The notes under the pieces are model-generated. The model made no database searches, was not told where the DNA came from, and saw only the letters and a list, made by a program, of their open reading frames with translations. From positions 5,196,001-5,260,000 of the forward strand of contig OY727099.1 of the NCBI GenBank assembly GCA_963402885.1: a DNA stretch of 64,000 nucleotides, given 5' to 3'. The position numbers and the translations under genes were made by a program. How positions within the stretch are numbered: position 1 is the stretch's first letter; every line of letters begins with the position of its first letter. This document shows positions 1 through 16,742 of this stretch, in pieces. Origin of the DNA: Antedon bifida (lineage: Eukaryota; Echinodermata; Crinoidea; Comatulida; Antedonidae).

Positions 1-866
1 CGTGTTGCGTTTCGTACTAGTGGGAAACAAGCTTAAGCGCAAATCATCACATCGTGTTGCGTTTCGTACTAGTGGGAAACAAGCTTAAGCGCAAATCATC
101 ACATCGTGTTGCGTTTCGTTCTAGTGGGAAACAAGCTTAAGCGCAAATCATCACATCGTGTTGCGTTTCGTTCTAGTGGGAAACAGGCTTAAGCGCAAAT
201 CATCACATCGTGTTGCGTTTCGTTCTAGTGGGAAACAAGCTTAAGCGCAAATCATCACATCGTGTTGCGTTTCGTTCTAGTGGGAAACAAGCTTAAGCGC
301 AAATCATCACATTGTGTTGCGTTTCGTTCTAGTGGGAAACAAGCTTAAGCGCAAATCATCACATTGTGTTGCGTTTCGTTCTAGTGGGAAACAAGCTTAA
401 GCGCAAATCATCACATCGTGTTGCGTTTCGTTCTAGTGGGAAACAAGCTTAAGCGCAAATCATCACATTGTGTTGCGTTTCGTTCTAGTGGGAAACAAGC
501 TTAAGCGCAAATCATCACATCGTGTTGCGTTTCGTTCTAGTGGGAAACAAGCTTAAGCGCAAATCATCACATCGTGTTGCGTTTCGTTCTAGTGGGAACC
601 AAGCTTAAGCGCAAATCATCACATCGTGTTGCGTTTCGTTCTAGTGGGAAACAAGCTTAAGCGCAAATCATCACATCGTGTTGCGTTTCGTTCTAGTGGG
701 AAACAGGCTTAAGCGCAAATCATCACATCGTGTTGCGTTTCGTTCTAGTGGGAAACAAGCTTAAGCGCAAATCATCACATCGTGTTGCGTTTCGTACTAG
801 TGGGAAACAAGCTTAAGCGCAAATCATCACATCGTGTTGCGTTTCGTTCTAGTGGGAAACAAGCTT
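1..866. repeat. 52-bp tandem satellite, about 16.6 copies
   Basis: The window opens inside a tandem array with a constant 52-bp period: the CGTGTTGCGTTTCGT core recurs at 1, 53, 105 and onward. Each unit carries TTCTAGTGGGAAACAAGCTT and a GCGCAAATCATCACAT tail. Units differ by single bases, such as TACTAG versus TTCTAG or CATCG versus CATTG. The array breaks off at AAGCTTTTAACTT near 866, and its left end lies outside the window. Similar GTTGCG...CTAGTGGGAA...AAGCTT segments occur singly at about 40220 and as the ends of an element at 45010-45260, so the satellite probably grew from a transposon terminus. Confidence 0.97.
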
Positions 867-3800
867 TTAACTTTCTTTCGGGTTTTTCTTACAATAAACT
901 GACTGCCCGTCAACTGGTTCAATACAAAATGATTGAAACAATAATCACGTAGAGTTCTGTATTTCTGATTCAACATTTTCTTATGAATTGGACTCTGTCA
1001 GAATTGATATTGTGTGTTCATGCCTCGAGGCATGAATGTTCTATATTCCGAACATATATAATTATCGTCCCACAGACAGTACATTTTGATGACTTTCCAT
1101 GACGTTGAAAGCAACATGTAATACATTAATGCAGATGAGAGCACGCACGAGCGGTCACGCGTAAATGATTGCGCATTTTCGGCAAAATATGTATTAGTCG
1201 TCACATGACCAAACTTAATTATGCATTGCTACGATCTACGGCAGCTATTCAAGGAGACACATTCGGGACTCCGCAAACGTGTCCCTTTAATTGAAGTGTC
1301 CTCTGAATAAGGGTTGGCCGTATTATGGTATATCCTGAGTGTTGTCCAAAAGAGGAAGGCGGGGTTATACTGTAGCACGACGTCATCGCGTACCGACAAA
1401 TAATCATCCATGCGTATTACCCAAAATGTTAGATTTTTATGCATACAAGCGTGTTAAACTTACAGCTACGATAAAACCCCGACGATCCCTCATCGTGACT
1501 TACACGAACATCGATTCCACTATATATAATAAGCCATATATATTAATAAATGCTGCTATGCAATCAATAAAGGTAATATTACCAGCTACAAATAATTCGA
1601 TATAAAATATTTCAAATATCGAATTATTTGGCTTACACGGATTTTTTTAAACTATTTCAGCATGCACAAATACATGTGACATTTAAAAATCGATACATTC
1701 CTAATTGTGAAGTAACGGTAAATATTTTACCATATTTAATAATTCATTTTTCTGACCTTATTGCCTTATTGTGTATTCATAAACGAGTTTGTTTATACGA
1801 ACGCAATGATATTTAGGTTATCTTGTTGAAATTTGAATACAAGGATGTAATTACTATAATTCAGTGTCACGGTCCATATGGAAAATACCATAAAGTACAC
1901 AATTCAAATACTGAAAACCATATGGTTCTGTTATATTTCTAGGTTTAATGCCATTGGTCATGCCCAATAGATTGTTCCGTATTAAATTGTACCACGGTAC
2001 AAAAGCGTAACGAATAATTATACACATTAAATTGCGCTGTGACACCTTCTGCGACTACCCCAAATTCGGAGATTAGCATCAATAATGCTACATGTATGAA
2101 TTGTATTATATCATATTATTTTATCGTTCACGATTCCAGCAAAATTCGCGTTGTAATTGTAAATGTAAAAAAACATTTTCTATACATTCTGCACTTTATG
2201 TTAGTGTACACAGGTTATATTTTAAACGTTTCAACCCGCCTTTTCCTACTTTATTTTGTAGTGCACGTTTTAGATTGTAATGAAATGTATACATTTCACA
2301 TAAAGTCGTATCGTGTAAATACATTCGCCATCATGCCGTCGTCCTTTTCTAAGACCTTTATTCACGTCCCGCGCACGCACACCGTCATTATTACCCACCG
2401 ATTCGCATTCTATTCATCCTGACACGTGCTTGAAACACAACCCCTACCCCTCCCTCGTTTGTAAATGAGCCTATACAAAATAAAAGTTCCACTATTTTCT
2501 TTCCAATGTTCAACACAATACAAATGTTAAGATTGTGTATATCGCAGTTACGGTATATACAATTCATATTTATTATCACAATATTCTAATATACTTGGCA
2601 CTTGGCAGATTTTATCGAGTTGGATATGATTTGGCAAAGGTCTTTACTAGTTTATTAATGCCACGAAGTCTTAAAGATTTTCTTTGTGGACCTACACGTA
2701 ACTAATGTTAACCATTGCCAATTCTAGATCACTCGCCATACCCTCTTATAGGATCACTGTCAATCTCAACTGTTATAACACATCTTTCAAAGTTTTCGAT
2801 CCAACACATCAAATCGTATAAAAAGACTCCGTATTTCTAAACATTCATTTCGTCTTATTTTTATAGGTGAAATTTTGGCTAGAAATCACGTGATGACACC
2901 ATTTGGAAGTTTTTCCGAACATGTAACATCTGTGTAATCAGACGATAACTCATGGTCATTGCTACATCAGAAAATGCCGCCAAAAAAGAGAAAAGGATCT
3001 TTCTTGAAAAGTCACCAGTAAGGACGCGCTGGTGTGAAACTATGGGTTCATTTCTGTTAAGAAAACCAACGGACGAAAACAGTTATGATTCCAGATGACA
3101 GTCGGTCTGTCCGGCCGTCTAGTTCTAAGTTGTACAGATTTTTGAATGAATTTGAGATTTTGTGGATTGCCGAAACGTGTATGTATTTAATTTGTAGCCA
3201 CGAGTAAAGTATGACGGTGAAACCGATAAATCAGCTACCTAAACCAGCTAGACATGACATGATATATTTATCATTATCAAAGATTTATTCATCAACATTT
3301 TGATTTATATTTTTTGCCATTTTTTAAAGCAAAAACCACATTTTAAACTTTTATTTAGAATTTGTGTGACATTGGTATCGATTAGATTAAAGTTTATATA
3401 TTTTTATTTTCAATTTATTTATAAACTCAATTATTTCTCTATATATTAAGCAAACGAGGTTCACAAATAAAGCATTCCATTTTCTTGAGTTCGTTTGGTA
3501 AAAGTTCAGTTACAAATAGTTACTTGAGAATAATACCGGTAAAAGTTAACTATTTTGTGAATGAATGAATAATTCAAAAAGACATGTCGGCGTTTTACCT
3601 CTCTTAAACTTCCCTAGCTACATTGTTTTTAAAACCCCAACTCTTGTCTAGGCCGAATCGACACACCCGGAAATCGTCATCGTAAAAATAAATTATTCAT
3701 TCATGTTTAAGAATTTCCAAATAATATATAATAAAAATGGTTGTTTTTTTTATGATAATAAACAATCCTTACATTGGACAAGAAATACATGGTGTAACTC

Positions 3801-4259
3801 CACTTCAAATTATGTTATAGCCCCCTAAGCTACTGTAATTTGGGCGTATACTATAATACAGTAATTTCAATATAAGGAACGCACTCCTCCTATGCAATAT
3901 TTTCTTGTATATCTATAGTGTAAAATTCGATCAAACTATAATATTCAAATTCATGTTAAAGGGATACGGATGCAATGTACAATTTTAAAAGTTATATCCT
4001 AACATATTTAGCATGAATATCATAATATAAACTTACACTTATGATTATTAATTAAATTATATAAAGCAATAACAATATGGAAACTGTATATTTACTAAAT
4101 ATTTAAGACATTTATTCTCCTATAACTGTCACTCTGGGTTTATTTATATTTTTTGTTGCTTTTTAAAAATATTTAAAGATCTATTTGCGATGCAGTGATT
4201 GTTGTGATAACTGTCTTGTTACGTCATACGTAAAATGTATTATTCTCTATACATAAATG
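867..4259. other. Intergenic, no gene seen
   Basis: Short open frames occur here but none shows a recognisable domain, splice continuity or conserved motif. The stretch is AT-rich. Around 1229-1335 there is a fragment of the family described at 23222-23755 (CAAGGAGACACATTCGGGACT ... TGTCCTCTGAATAAGGGTTGG). Confidence 0.6.
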
Positions 4260-4261
4260 CA

Positions 4262-4675
4262 GTATAAGAACCACTATTAGGGGACATCTTTGGGACCCAA
4301 AAAAGTGTCACCTTAAAAAGGGGTGTTCCCTGAAGTCTTAGTGTTAAAACACATATTATCATTTCCTTTAAGGGGAAAATGTCCACCTAATAAGGGTGTT
4401 CCCTGAATAGGGGTTGGCTGTAGTGTTAAAACATATATTGCCCCTCATTCGATTCACAAGAAAGTGTCACATTAAAAAGGGTGTTCCCTGAATAAGTTGG
4501 GTTTAGTGTTAAAACATATATTGTCCCTCATTTGCTTAAGGAAAAAGTGTCCCCCTAATAGGGGTTTCTGCTGAATAGGGGTTGGGTTTAGTGTTAAAAC
4601 ATATATTGTCCCTCATTTGCTTAAGAGGAAAGTGTCCCCCTAATAGGGGGTTCCGCTGAATAGGGGTGTACCTGT
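4262..4675. repeat. Tandem block of the GTGTTAAAACATATATTG / GTGTCCCCCTAATAGGGG repeat
   Basis: A segment of about 80-86 bp beginning GTGTTAAAACAYATATT recurs at about 4340, 4421, 4505 and 4591, each followed by a TGTCC...CTAATAGGGG...TGAATAGGGGTTGG stretch. The same GGGGACA/TGTCCCC vocabulary occurs at 1229, 23222, 25898, 46670, 49420 and 55778, so this is a local expansion of an interspersed family. No coding content is visible. Confidence 0.8.
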
Positions 4676-5342
4676 TCTATTGTACAATAGTTATACCATT
4701 AATATTATGTAACATTTTACACATTCGTACCATTAATATTGTTTCAGCATTTCAAATGAACAACTTTTATTTTCTAATTCTGTTAATTATTCTGTATTCT
4801 TTTCGTGTCGTGTTTTCATCATAAATACACTCACAACTTTTGATTTTATTTTAGTGGATAGAGTGAACTGACATTATAAGTGTGCATTATATTTTGTCAT
4901 TATAAATGATTTTTAACAAAAATAAAAACTGTATCTCTTGACCAATCCGTGTAAATTCCTATTTAAAAAATCTTCAAAGCCTAACTAATAGGATACGCTG
5001 ATAACGGTATTAAAATACGAGGTATTTAAATACAATACTATAATAGTGTACAATCAGCCATGGGTAACGTAACTACTTACGTAATATTTAATGTAAATTA
5101 ACGGTTATTTATAATTCTAGATCATAAAGTCATTATTACTACATTTTTTATAAGCAACGTAATACATATTTACTACTATAACAAATATGCTGTTTTTATC
5201 ATTAATGTTAATAAATTCAATACAGGAACTGGTTTGTAATCGATTTTATCTTTCATTACTTTTGAGTTGTCCATTTTTCAAAATAAATATTAAGTAGCGT
5301 GGGCTTAGAAAAGTATTTTAGATGTAGAGGAAATTAAATATA

Positions 5343-5488
5343 TAAAGCTCTCTTTACACTATCAAACTATCAAAAAAAGTGTGATGTTCCCAAATATGGT
5401 AGTGATATGACATCAGCGTGTCCATTCAAATATGGGCACATCACATTTGTTTGTCACATAAAGATTGATAGTGTAGATGGAGCCTTTT
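5343..5488. mobile_element. Palindromic MITE (family A), copy 1
   Basis: The left end TAAAGCTCTCTTTACACTATC and the right end GATAGTGTAGATGGAGCCTTT are inverted copies. The interior carries the family's GTGTGATGTKCCCAAATATGGTAGTGATATGACATCA and its inverse. This is one of ten copies in the window, with TA at the outer edges of the better preserved ones. It has no coding capacity. Confidence 0.85.
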
Positions 5489-5584
5489 TTTAAATTTCAT
5501 ACGCATCCAACAGCGAAGTAACTCGCCAATTACAAGATGGATAAACTATTTTATAATTTATCATGCTTATAAACTAAGTCTTAT

Positions 5585-5705
5585 TTGAGGCTTAGGGAAT
5601 GGAGTTGGAAGAGTAGGGAGTTACAACCCTGGCACTAGGTCAGAATTGAACCCCGTACCTTGGGATTGGAAGGCAAGCATGTTGACAGCTCCACTACAAG
5701 TTGTA
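5585..5705 (-). repeat. tRNA-derived SINE head
   Basis: Read on the minus strand this segment has a box-A-like TAGTGGAGCTGTCAAC and, at tRNA-like spacing, a box-B-like GGGGTTCAATTCTGA. No full cloverleaf can be drawn, so it is called a SINE or tRNA-pseudogene remnant rather than a tRNA gene. Confidence 0.55.
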
Positions 5706-6298
5706 TATCATCATCATTATCTACTTGAGTATCATAAAACGGTGCCAAATTTTTTTTTAACAGAAAACAAAGATTTCTTTTCAACGTTACCTTTAATTTA
5801 AAAGCAATTCATCAAGTGACCTTTTTAAAATGTATAATTAATGTTATTGCTTGACGGGTATTTAAGTAGACCTTTAAAAAGTGATATAAGGCTAAAATGA
5901 AAGACTGTGATTATACCAATGCTTATTGGAAAGTATATATAGCGTATACATATACAGAATTCAATTATGGATTTTCTACATTTAATTTATGAAGAATTAA
6001 ATATGAAGTCTAATTTATTTATATGAGTAGATTATCCAGCCTTTCCCTCTATATTTTACAAATATATTTCAACTTTTCCAAGAATTTCATAAAATAAAAA
6101 TAATTAACTTCATTCTATCCAATTTATGAATAATACTGTCATTTTTAATGAGTAGTACTGCTCAAAATTAAAATTTATCAAACTATAAAAATCAAATTTT
6201 CAAATGTTTATCATAATTACATTTAACATTTCATGTCCATTCTGTCTACTGTATTTTCATAGATATAGATTAAACGTGACAACTGTCAGCGAAACAAT

Positions 6299-10022
<3,724 letters not shown>

Positions 10023-10390
10023 ATTTCTTCAGTGACTACTTTTTAGGCCCCGACTTAGGCCCTGTGTATTATAAATATAGGAGTTGAGATTAGCTTTTTT
10101 TGTTCCATGTGACGAGACGGAGAGAAACTGGGTCGAATAACTACGCATGCGTCGCACATACAACAATCATTATGATGATAATTTATTATTGGAGATTTTA
10201 AGCTTGCCGGTTTCCTACTAGGCCACAACACTGGACATTTGACCAATCACAAGGAACGACCGGATTATCGGATGAAATGTCGCGCAATTAAATATAATAG
10301 TCAAACCACTTGCGTTATTTTGCGTTTCGCCACTACAGTCGTGGATCCTTTAATAGGCCTATAAATAAACTTCATACTAATGTTTAGCCT
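10023..10390. other. Spacer between BDH2 start and the next gene's 3' end
   Basis: This is the only room for the BDH2 promoter and the 3' end of the 10604-13181 gene. A minus-strand AATAAA (plus-strand TTTATT at about 10400) is a plausible poly(A) signal for that gene. No TATA box was recognised. Confidence 0.45.
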
Positions 10391-10603
10391 GGTGATACGT
10401 TTATTAATGTTTATACAATATAGTGTAATAATAATAATAATATAAATATGCCGTAAGCACTGCTACATTAATGCGGAAGAGAGAATGGCGAAAATACAAT
10501 AAGTTAAGTTTAATTTCTGTGGTTAATTTCGAAATAGATGACAATACGGACTTTTTACTATATACTCCATCTTCATAATTATACATAGTGTCTTATATAA
10601 TTT

Positions 10604-13181
10604 TTACTTATGCTTATAAAAGATAAATGATTTTGAACTAAGATTATCAGCTTCACAATATTCATAAGAGTGTTTTAATTCTAGATCATCAACTTTGTCA
10701 TAAAATGTTTGTAATCTATCACTTAATCGATCATCTCTCATTCGCTGTATTTCCCGTTTTTCTTTATCCCTCTTGTCTTTCTTTTCTACCTCAGTTACTG
10801 CGAGAATGTTATCAAAGTGTGTAAGAGAGATCAACTCCTTTTTTGAGCGCACCCTTCCGATCTTAGGACGTTTACGAAGATGTCGGAAGCTTGACGATCT
10901 CGTCGTAGGATTTATAAAGTCAGCAGCAGCACACTGCTCATCCTGATCCGAGACTGAATCGCTATCAACTTTAACTGAAGCTTTAAGCCAAGATATTCGT
11001 TCCTTTTGATTTATGGGTGCTTTAAATCGATTGAGGTTTCGGTAGTCGATGAGTTTATTCTCGCTGTTATGTTTCTCTGCAGGTAAATTATACTGTGGCA
11101 ATTTATTATACACATGATTGTCTGATTCTCGCATCTGCATTTCCTTTGATGTATCCAGTTTGTTTGGTAAAGAAGAATGTCTACGGAAAAACACATTACC
11201 GATATTTTCTACACGATCGACTTTGGAGATTTTATCAACTTGAGAGTAAAAAGGAATGACACTTCGCGATCTTGAAGTGGAAGAAGTCTTTTCACTTAGC
11301 AAAGATGTTTTTGAACCAATATGGTTAGAGTACATTTTTCGTCTAGGTGGAACCGTATTCGCCCTTTCTTGTTTATCATCTTCCTGTATTAAAAAAACAA
11401 TACAAAACACAAATAAAATCTGTTCTTGTCGGAGAGTCTGGTAAATATGTCAGATGTTGCACTATTAGTATCTTATATTTATAATTGGCTGAAGTATCTC
11501 AAATTTCTGTAATTATCATTGGCGATAGATATGTATAAAGAACTCGTGAACCGTAACCACAACTCCTCCCCCCCCCCCCCCACCCCATATGTTCATTGTC
11601 TATAGGGACGGTGGCGGTTCCTCAATGTCTGCACTGGTTTGTGCTAATTCCTAAAATCGTGTATCCCCCTGGAATAAACATGACGTCATTGAAGGACATT
11701 AAAATCTCCTTTATTAAAATATGAATTAATAGAGAAGTAAATACCTCGGTACAGATCGGAACACCTGCCGGTAAGTCCACCGTTGTATTTGTATCCTGTA
11801 ATTAATCATTTCCCAAAGTAACAAGATAAGAATAATACGAAGAAGATAATAACTAAAATCGGAAACCGATATCGTTGTTAAAAAATCTATAAGTATCATA
11901 CGACAGGGATTCTTGTATCGAAGGCAAATGTTTAGTGTTTTGTAGTAGTCACAAATGTCGAAAAGCGTCATTTACATCGATATCCTTTGACATTTATAGC
12001 AATGTTTTTTTTTCTAGTCTTACGATTCTTATTGTATGAGTAGGATTTAAGAGACATTGATGTTACTTAAGCATAAGTATATTTCAAAGTCTACAACGTT
12101 ATTGCATCGGAACTATGATTACAAAAAGGAAATGTTTTGTAGGATGTAGAGATTTGTTGTTGTGATTTATGTAAAAATAGTGAATTCTGGTTTACAATTT
12201 TACAATAAAAAAGTACAGTGTACACATGGTTAACAAAACGTGCATTTTGTGTTTGTTTATTTTAAATTATTACATCCAACTAATTTTACTCTTTTCTGGT
12301 AATACACAGAAGTGATATAAGCCTAATGTTATTGGTCGTGCCAGAAATAAATCGAGACAATTCCAGGATTTAAACCCATGACCTAATTATGTTAATTAAG
12401 AATGTTGACGAAGCACCAGTATCAGTACTGGACGAAAATGTTAAAATTCAATATACTCAACACAGAAAAAATGAGGACCTATTGATTGAGACAGAGGAGG
12501 AGATCGAGAGGCAAATAATTAAAATAATAGCGGAGCAGCAATATAATGGATTGAACATAGAGATAGAGAAGGAGATTGTGATGAAGTAAGATAATATGAA
12601 GATAAAACAAGAAGAGGAAGGAAAATGATAGCTACGGTATGCTTGATAGTTTAAAAAAGAAAAATACATATTCTGAACCAAAAGAAGAAAACTAAATAGA
12701 GAAGCATGGGAAAAGACCTGCCAAATGGCAGATGACAAGGGAATCAATCAATCTTTATTGGAGGACGTGCAAAAGTCTGAATTGTTTAGTATATGTGTTG
12801 TTTAGTACATCATATCTCAGTTTTAGGAAAGGAGCAGAATAATATGCTTACCGAATCTGTTCCTTTATAATCAGGTCTCGGACCTCTTTCTCTCTTTCTG
12901 AGAGCAACCACAACCTGAGGAATGTCAACACTGGTTAGAGACCTCGACAAAGCTTTTTGACGTTCAAAACACTTTAGTTGCTGAAAAGCATCAAGTTCTT
13001 TCTCTTTTATCTCCCAAACACGTTTGCATCTTTGTAGATCAAGACGTTCAAGTGAAAAAGCTAGCTCATTGTCCGCATGCCGGTTACTTATTCGTGCTTC
13101 ACTCTGGTCAATCGGTACAAAGCCGGTAAATCGTAAAAGACGGCGATTTGGTAAGTCCTCGTGCATCTGGGATGGCTCCAT
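10604..13181 (-). CDS. Unrecognised two-exon gene, 369 aa
   Basis: Exon 12852-13181 (110 codons from the ATG) ends at a CG|GTAAGC donor. Exon 10604-11383 (259 codons and stop) begins after a TTTTTTTAATACAG acceptor in the same phase, so the join is clean. I do not recognise the product. The first part starts MEPSQMHEDLPNRRLLRF and contains a basic RKRERGPRPDYKG segment near residues 93-105. The middle is rich in Ser, Asn and charged residues and looks disordered. Near the end a Lys/Glu/Arg-rich stretch (KKDKRDKEKREIQRMRDDR) is likely helical or coiled-coil. There is no signal peptide or membrane segment. An out-of-frame ATG lies 10 nt upstream of the start. Further 5' exons or a skipped internal exon cannot be excluded. 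The clean frame over 1.1 kb of coding sequence argues for a real gene; orthologues would confirm it. Confidence 0.72.
11567..11585. repeat. Poly-C tract in intron
   Basis: A run of C with one A interruption, followed by CCCCATATG, lies in the single intron of the unrecognised minus-strand gene. It is a simple repeat and a likely sequencing or assembly soft spot. Confidence 0.9.
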
Positions 13182-14645
13182 GCTGGTCCATCAGTCGTAA
13201 ATCTGTACTATTATCATCATCGTATGCCTGGTATTAATAACGTATGTCGTTTGGAAATAGATAATAATATCAAGCATTAATATAGAAAATTAGTCAACAA
13301 AATAGGTCCTCAACTATAGCTAGCAAAGTTCCATTATTACTCGACAAGATGCAATTAATTTGAAGCTTGAGGAAATCGGCAAATAATACAAAAGTTTTAC
13401 TACCTCTAATAATTATAATTGGAAATTGTGCTTGAGAGAGTGAGTAGCCGCTACCAATGTGATATTGCCAAAAACGGTTGATCAAAACACTTTTAGGTTT
13501 TGAGAATAACATCCACTGACCAACTTGACCGTTGTTTGTCTTCCTGAGATGAGTTGCGAAATAAATTAACGTTTATTAATACTAAGATGCAAAACAACAT
13601 GCTATTGACGTATTATTATTGTGTGTTCTTTAAAAGTTAATCTTACCGTGTATTTCTTCTCGTATAATGAGAAACAGAACTATATTATAGAAAAAATCGA
13701 GAAATCTGCAGTGCATCTCGAGCGGTAAAACACATTTATCTGTTCGACAGTTGTCATCGTTTGAACTATAATTCTTCACTCGCGTTCACACACAAATCGT
13801 TTAATAGTTGTAGCAAAACAAACTGATGATGATAATATATATTCTGCAACCTCTTTCAAAAAAGGCCAAGACAATGGTTTATGTCCATTGACATTGGCAC
13901 GGTTGAGTGATTCTTGATTGTTGTTTCGTCAATGATGATACTATCAATAATAACTAATAATGAAATGAAAATATTTTTGATTTATCTACATTGCTTTTAT
14001 TAAATCTTCCATTCTGTTTTTAATTCTGTAACGGTTTTTAATTTTATTATTATTAATAATACATTTTTATTAATAATAAATTCTAACACTACCAAATTTG
14101 TCGCATGCTATAATTATAATAAGTGATCAAATATTTTTATTTCAAATGTTAAAAATGCACCACAAACATGGTCTATGGCTTTAATGATTTTAATTTAAAT
14201 GTTTAAAAAAATAGTAACGAATTTTAATTTTGGGTGCCGTTTATTCCTTTAGATGTTGTTGGCTGTCTAAATAAATATGACACAGGAACATTTAAAGACG
14301 TTACAGGTAAAGGATAGAACAACAAGGAGGCTGGTGGTGATGGTAATAGTGGTTCTGGTGTGGTGGGTCAGTGGTGGTCAGACGGATGTCGTGCGAACAG
14401 ACACGTTGTCGAGTTCAATTCTATTTGCGGGCTAAAACCACAAACACATTTGTAATGAAGCTGTGAACTCATTTGTACATAATGAATACATCTTTAGATA
14501 TTGTCTTGGTTAATAATTAATCTTAAATCTAATTAAAGTACAAGGTAAATGTGTAGTGGGCTATATAATACTCTTAAATCTACAATGTGATATTGAAATC
14601 TCTTTCAAGTATATTTGTTCAGAGTTAATTTATATAAATTAGATT
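13182..14645. other. Intergenic, upstream of the minus-strand gene
   Basis: No gene was recognised. The region just above 13181 must hold the promoter or 5'UTR of the minus-strand gene. A GGTGGTGATGGTAATAGTGG purine/T-rich patch lies near 14330-14380. The remainder is AT-rich without structure I can name. Confidence 0.5.
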
Positions 14646-14780
14646 GAGCTCTGTCTAAACAATATCAAACTTTATGTGATAAAAAAAAAGTGATGTGCCC
14701 ATATATGGACATGATGATTTCATACCACTACCATCACATTTTTTGTTGTAAAACTAGTTTGATAGTGTAGACAGAGCTTT
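14646..14780. mobile_element. Palindromic MITE (family A), copy 3
   Basis: The ends GAGCTCTGTCTAAACAATAT and TTTGATAGTGTAGACAGAGC are inverted copies. The interior has AGTGATGTGCCCATATATGG and the inverse ACCACTACCATCACATTTTT. Confidence 0.9.
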
Positions 14781-15001
14781 ATTTAATTATACTGAAAAAC
14801 AACGGTAGGCCTATCTATATAATTAGGAACAAAAGTTACGATAAAAGTCTTACTTGACTCGTCGCCCATGGTGACTTAATGTGACAATGACATATGCCAA
14901 CATGTATTTCGAGTGCATTGACCATTCTGAAGTACCCTTCGTTTCTTTTTGTTTTTATGAGTAGGGCCTATGTCTTTTGAAGTGATACATTCCTTTGTAC
15001 T

Positions 15002-15131
15002 TAAAGCTCTGTCTACACTATAAATTTATGTGACAAAAAATAAATGTACATGATGACGTCATATCACTACCATATTTGGGCACGCACATAACACTTGTTT
15101 TGTCAAAGTATGATAGTGTAGACAGAGCTTC
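15002..15131. mobile_element. Palindromic MITE (family A), copy 4
   Basis: The left end TAAAGCTCTGTCTACACTAT and right end ATGATAGTGTAGACAGAGCT are nearly perfect inverse copies. The core contains GATGACGTCATATCACTACC. It lies only about 220 bp from copy 3. Confidence 0.92.
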
Positions 15132-16434
15132 AGTCTCAAATGGTTGATTACCGTATTGAATAATTCTGTATATTTTTTAAAATACGTTCGTATCGATATA
15201 GGCCTAAGGTACTGTATGCAGCCAGATTGATTTTGTGCGATGAAGGCGAGGAAACAGACGTTTCTTCGTCCATTGCTATCTTTGTTTTCCTTTTGTGAGA
15301 CATTGTAAACTAATATAATAAAATGTTCTTTTAACTTTCCGTATCGATGTAGGCCTAGGCCTAAAGATTATTCTATTCCCCTGCTGCCCAGTGGCATTAT
15401 TGCCTGATAGGCCTACTTGTGAGGTAAGGTCGAGGAAACGAGGAAACCTCCTCTGGTTTAGTTTATATGCAACTCAGTCCTTTTAACATTTTTCATCATA
15501 AGCGCCGATGATGTTTGTTGAGGAAATCGATTGTCTGTTTTTGTCTTCTGACAGTGATTCTCACCCACATATTCCGATCCTATCCGGTTAAAAAAACAGC
15601 AGTAATTATTGTTGTCATTTTAAATACTTTTCGCATCATAACACGATAATGGTTAAGCTAAAAATCGATTGTTTTAATTTTACTTGGCCCCCAACAAAGA
15701 TAATTAACTTAAACTGGTTGTCAGAAACCAGTATGTTTAGTACTCTCCGTTGGGATTAATAGAGATGACCATGGAATAATACTTCTAATTATTATTATTA
15801 CTGTCATGAGATGACTAATAATAATATCTCATCGGGGTCAATGTTGTACAACATTAATTAGTAGCCTACTGTAGTAACATCGATGGACCGTGTTTCTGTT
15901 AGCCTCAACATGGAATTAAATTAAATTTAAACATCGTCTACGTACTGCATTCTAACTTTATTGGATAGTGATTTTAAAGTATCCGAAGTATGTACTAACT
16001 CAAAAAATGGTTAAATTAATCTTAATTAATTAAATGTAAATATGGATCTGAGCCATTTTGTACACAATGGGGCAGCAGGAGTAAATTATACTGATACTGA
16101 TTTTATTGTCCATATAATAGTAACTAATATAAATGGAAATACATTTGAAACTGGCATGAAATATAAAAAAAAAGATATACTATACAAATTCAGAAGATTA
16201 CAACAAAATACACAAATATACATTAAAAGCTAGGTTATGTATAATACATACAGATTAAAAGTTTTTATCATAAAATTATTAAATAATTATCGTTGTCAGA
16301 AGCCTTTTAAAACGGACTGTCATAGATAATTCCATCAATTAGAAATTGTGAAAGGGAAATTAAAAAGAATAATAATACTTAATTTACAACAACAAAAAAA
16401 TTAAACGTAAAAAATTGCAAAGTAAAATTACCCT
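15132..16434. other. Intergenic, no gene seen
   Basis: AT-rich sequence with scattered AGGCCTA motifs of the kind found throughout the window's non-coding DNA. The open frame at 16042-16233 is low in complexity at its end and has no splice or domain support. Confidence 0.5.
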
Positions 16435-16440
16435 AAAAAA
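16435..16440 (-). terminator. Pol III terminator of tRNA-Trp
   Basis: On the minus strand a run of six T begins six bases after the discriminator base of the tRNA, the usual RNA polymerase III stop. Confidence 0.85.
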
Positions 16441-16446
16441 TTTACA

Positions 16447-16518
16447 TGACCCCGACGTGATTTGAACACGCAACCTTCTGATCTGGAGTCAGACGCGCTA
16501 CCGTTGCGCCACGGAGTC
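16447..16518 (-). tRNA. tRNA-Trp (CCA)
   Basis: A complete 72-nt cloverleaf reads on the minus strand. The acceptor GACTCCG pairs with CGGGGTC with one G-U, and the discriminator is A. The D arm begins TGGCGCAACGGTAGCGC (box A). The anticodon loop is CTCCAGA with anticodon CCA, and the T arm GTGTTCAAATCAC supplies box B. It matches the vertebrate nuclear tRNA-Trp almost base for base and has no intron. A T6 terminator follows. It lies head-to-head with RPL13A, about 230 bp from that gene's start, and is very probably functional. Confidence 0.97.
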
Positions 16519-16742
16519 ATTGTTAGGAAAGTCGTTGTAAATATACTACTTATTCTACTTAGATAAGATTCATGTGTTTTGAATTCGGTATTTTGTATTA
16601 TTGAATAGATATTTAATTATAAAGATTGATTGGAATAATTGAAACTGTTGATTTTCTGTGTTTTTATACATTTTTTTATAGAATAAATAAAAACAAAATA
16701 AAATCTACCCACAATACACTTCGTCATTGAAGAATCACGGTC

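Noticed and set aside
1-866. CRISPR-like regular array
   Set aside because: The whole 52-bp unit is repeated without unique spacers, and the window is clearly animal DNA, so it is a satellite.
998-2579. Overlapping short open frames of 60-127 aa on both strands
   Set aside because: No conserved motif, no splice continuity and hydrophobic AT-driven composition; no better than chance.
12389-12589. Plus-strand Glu/Ile-rich open frame
   Set aside because: It lies inside the intron of the minus-strand gene, has no splice partner or domain, and the surrounding sequence is purine-rich.
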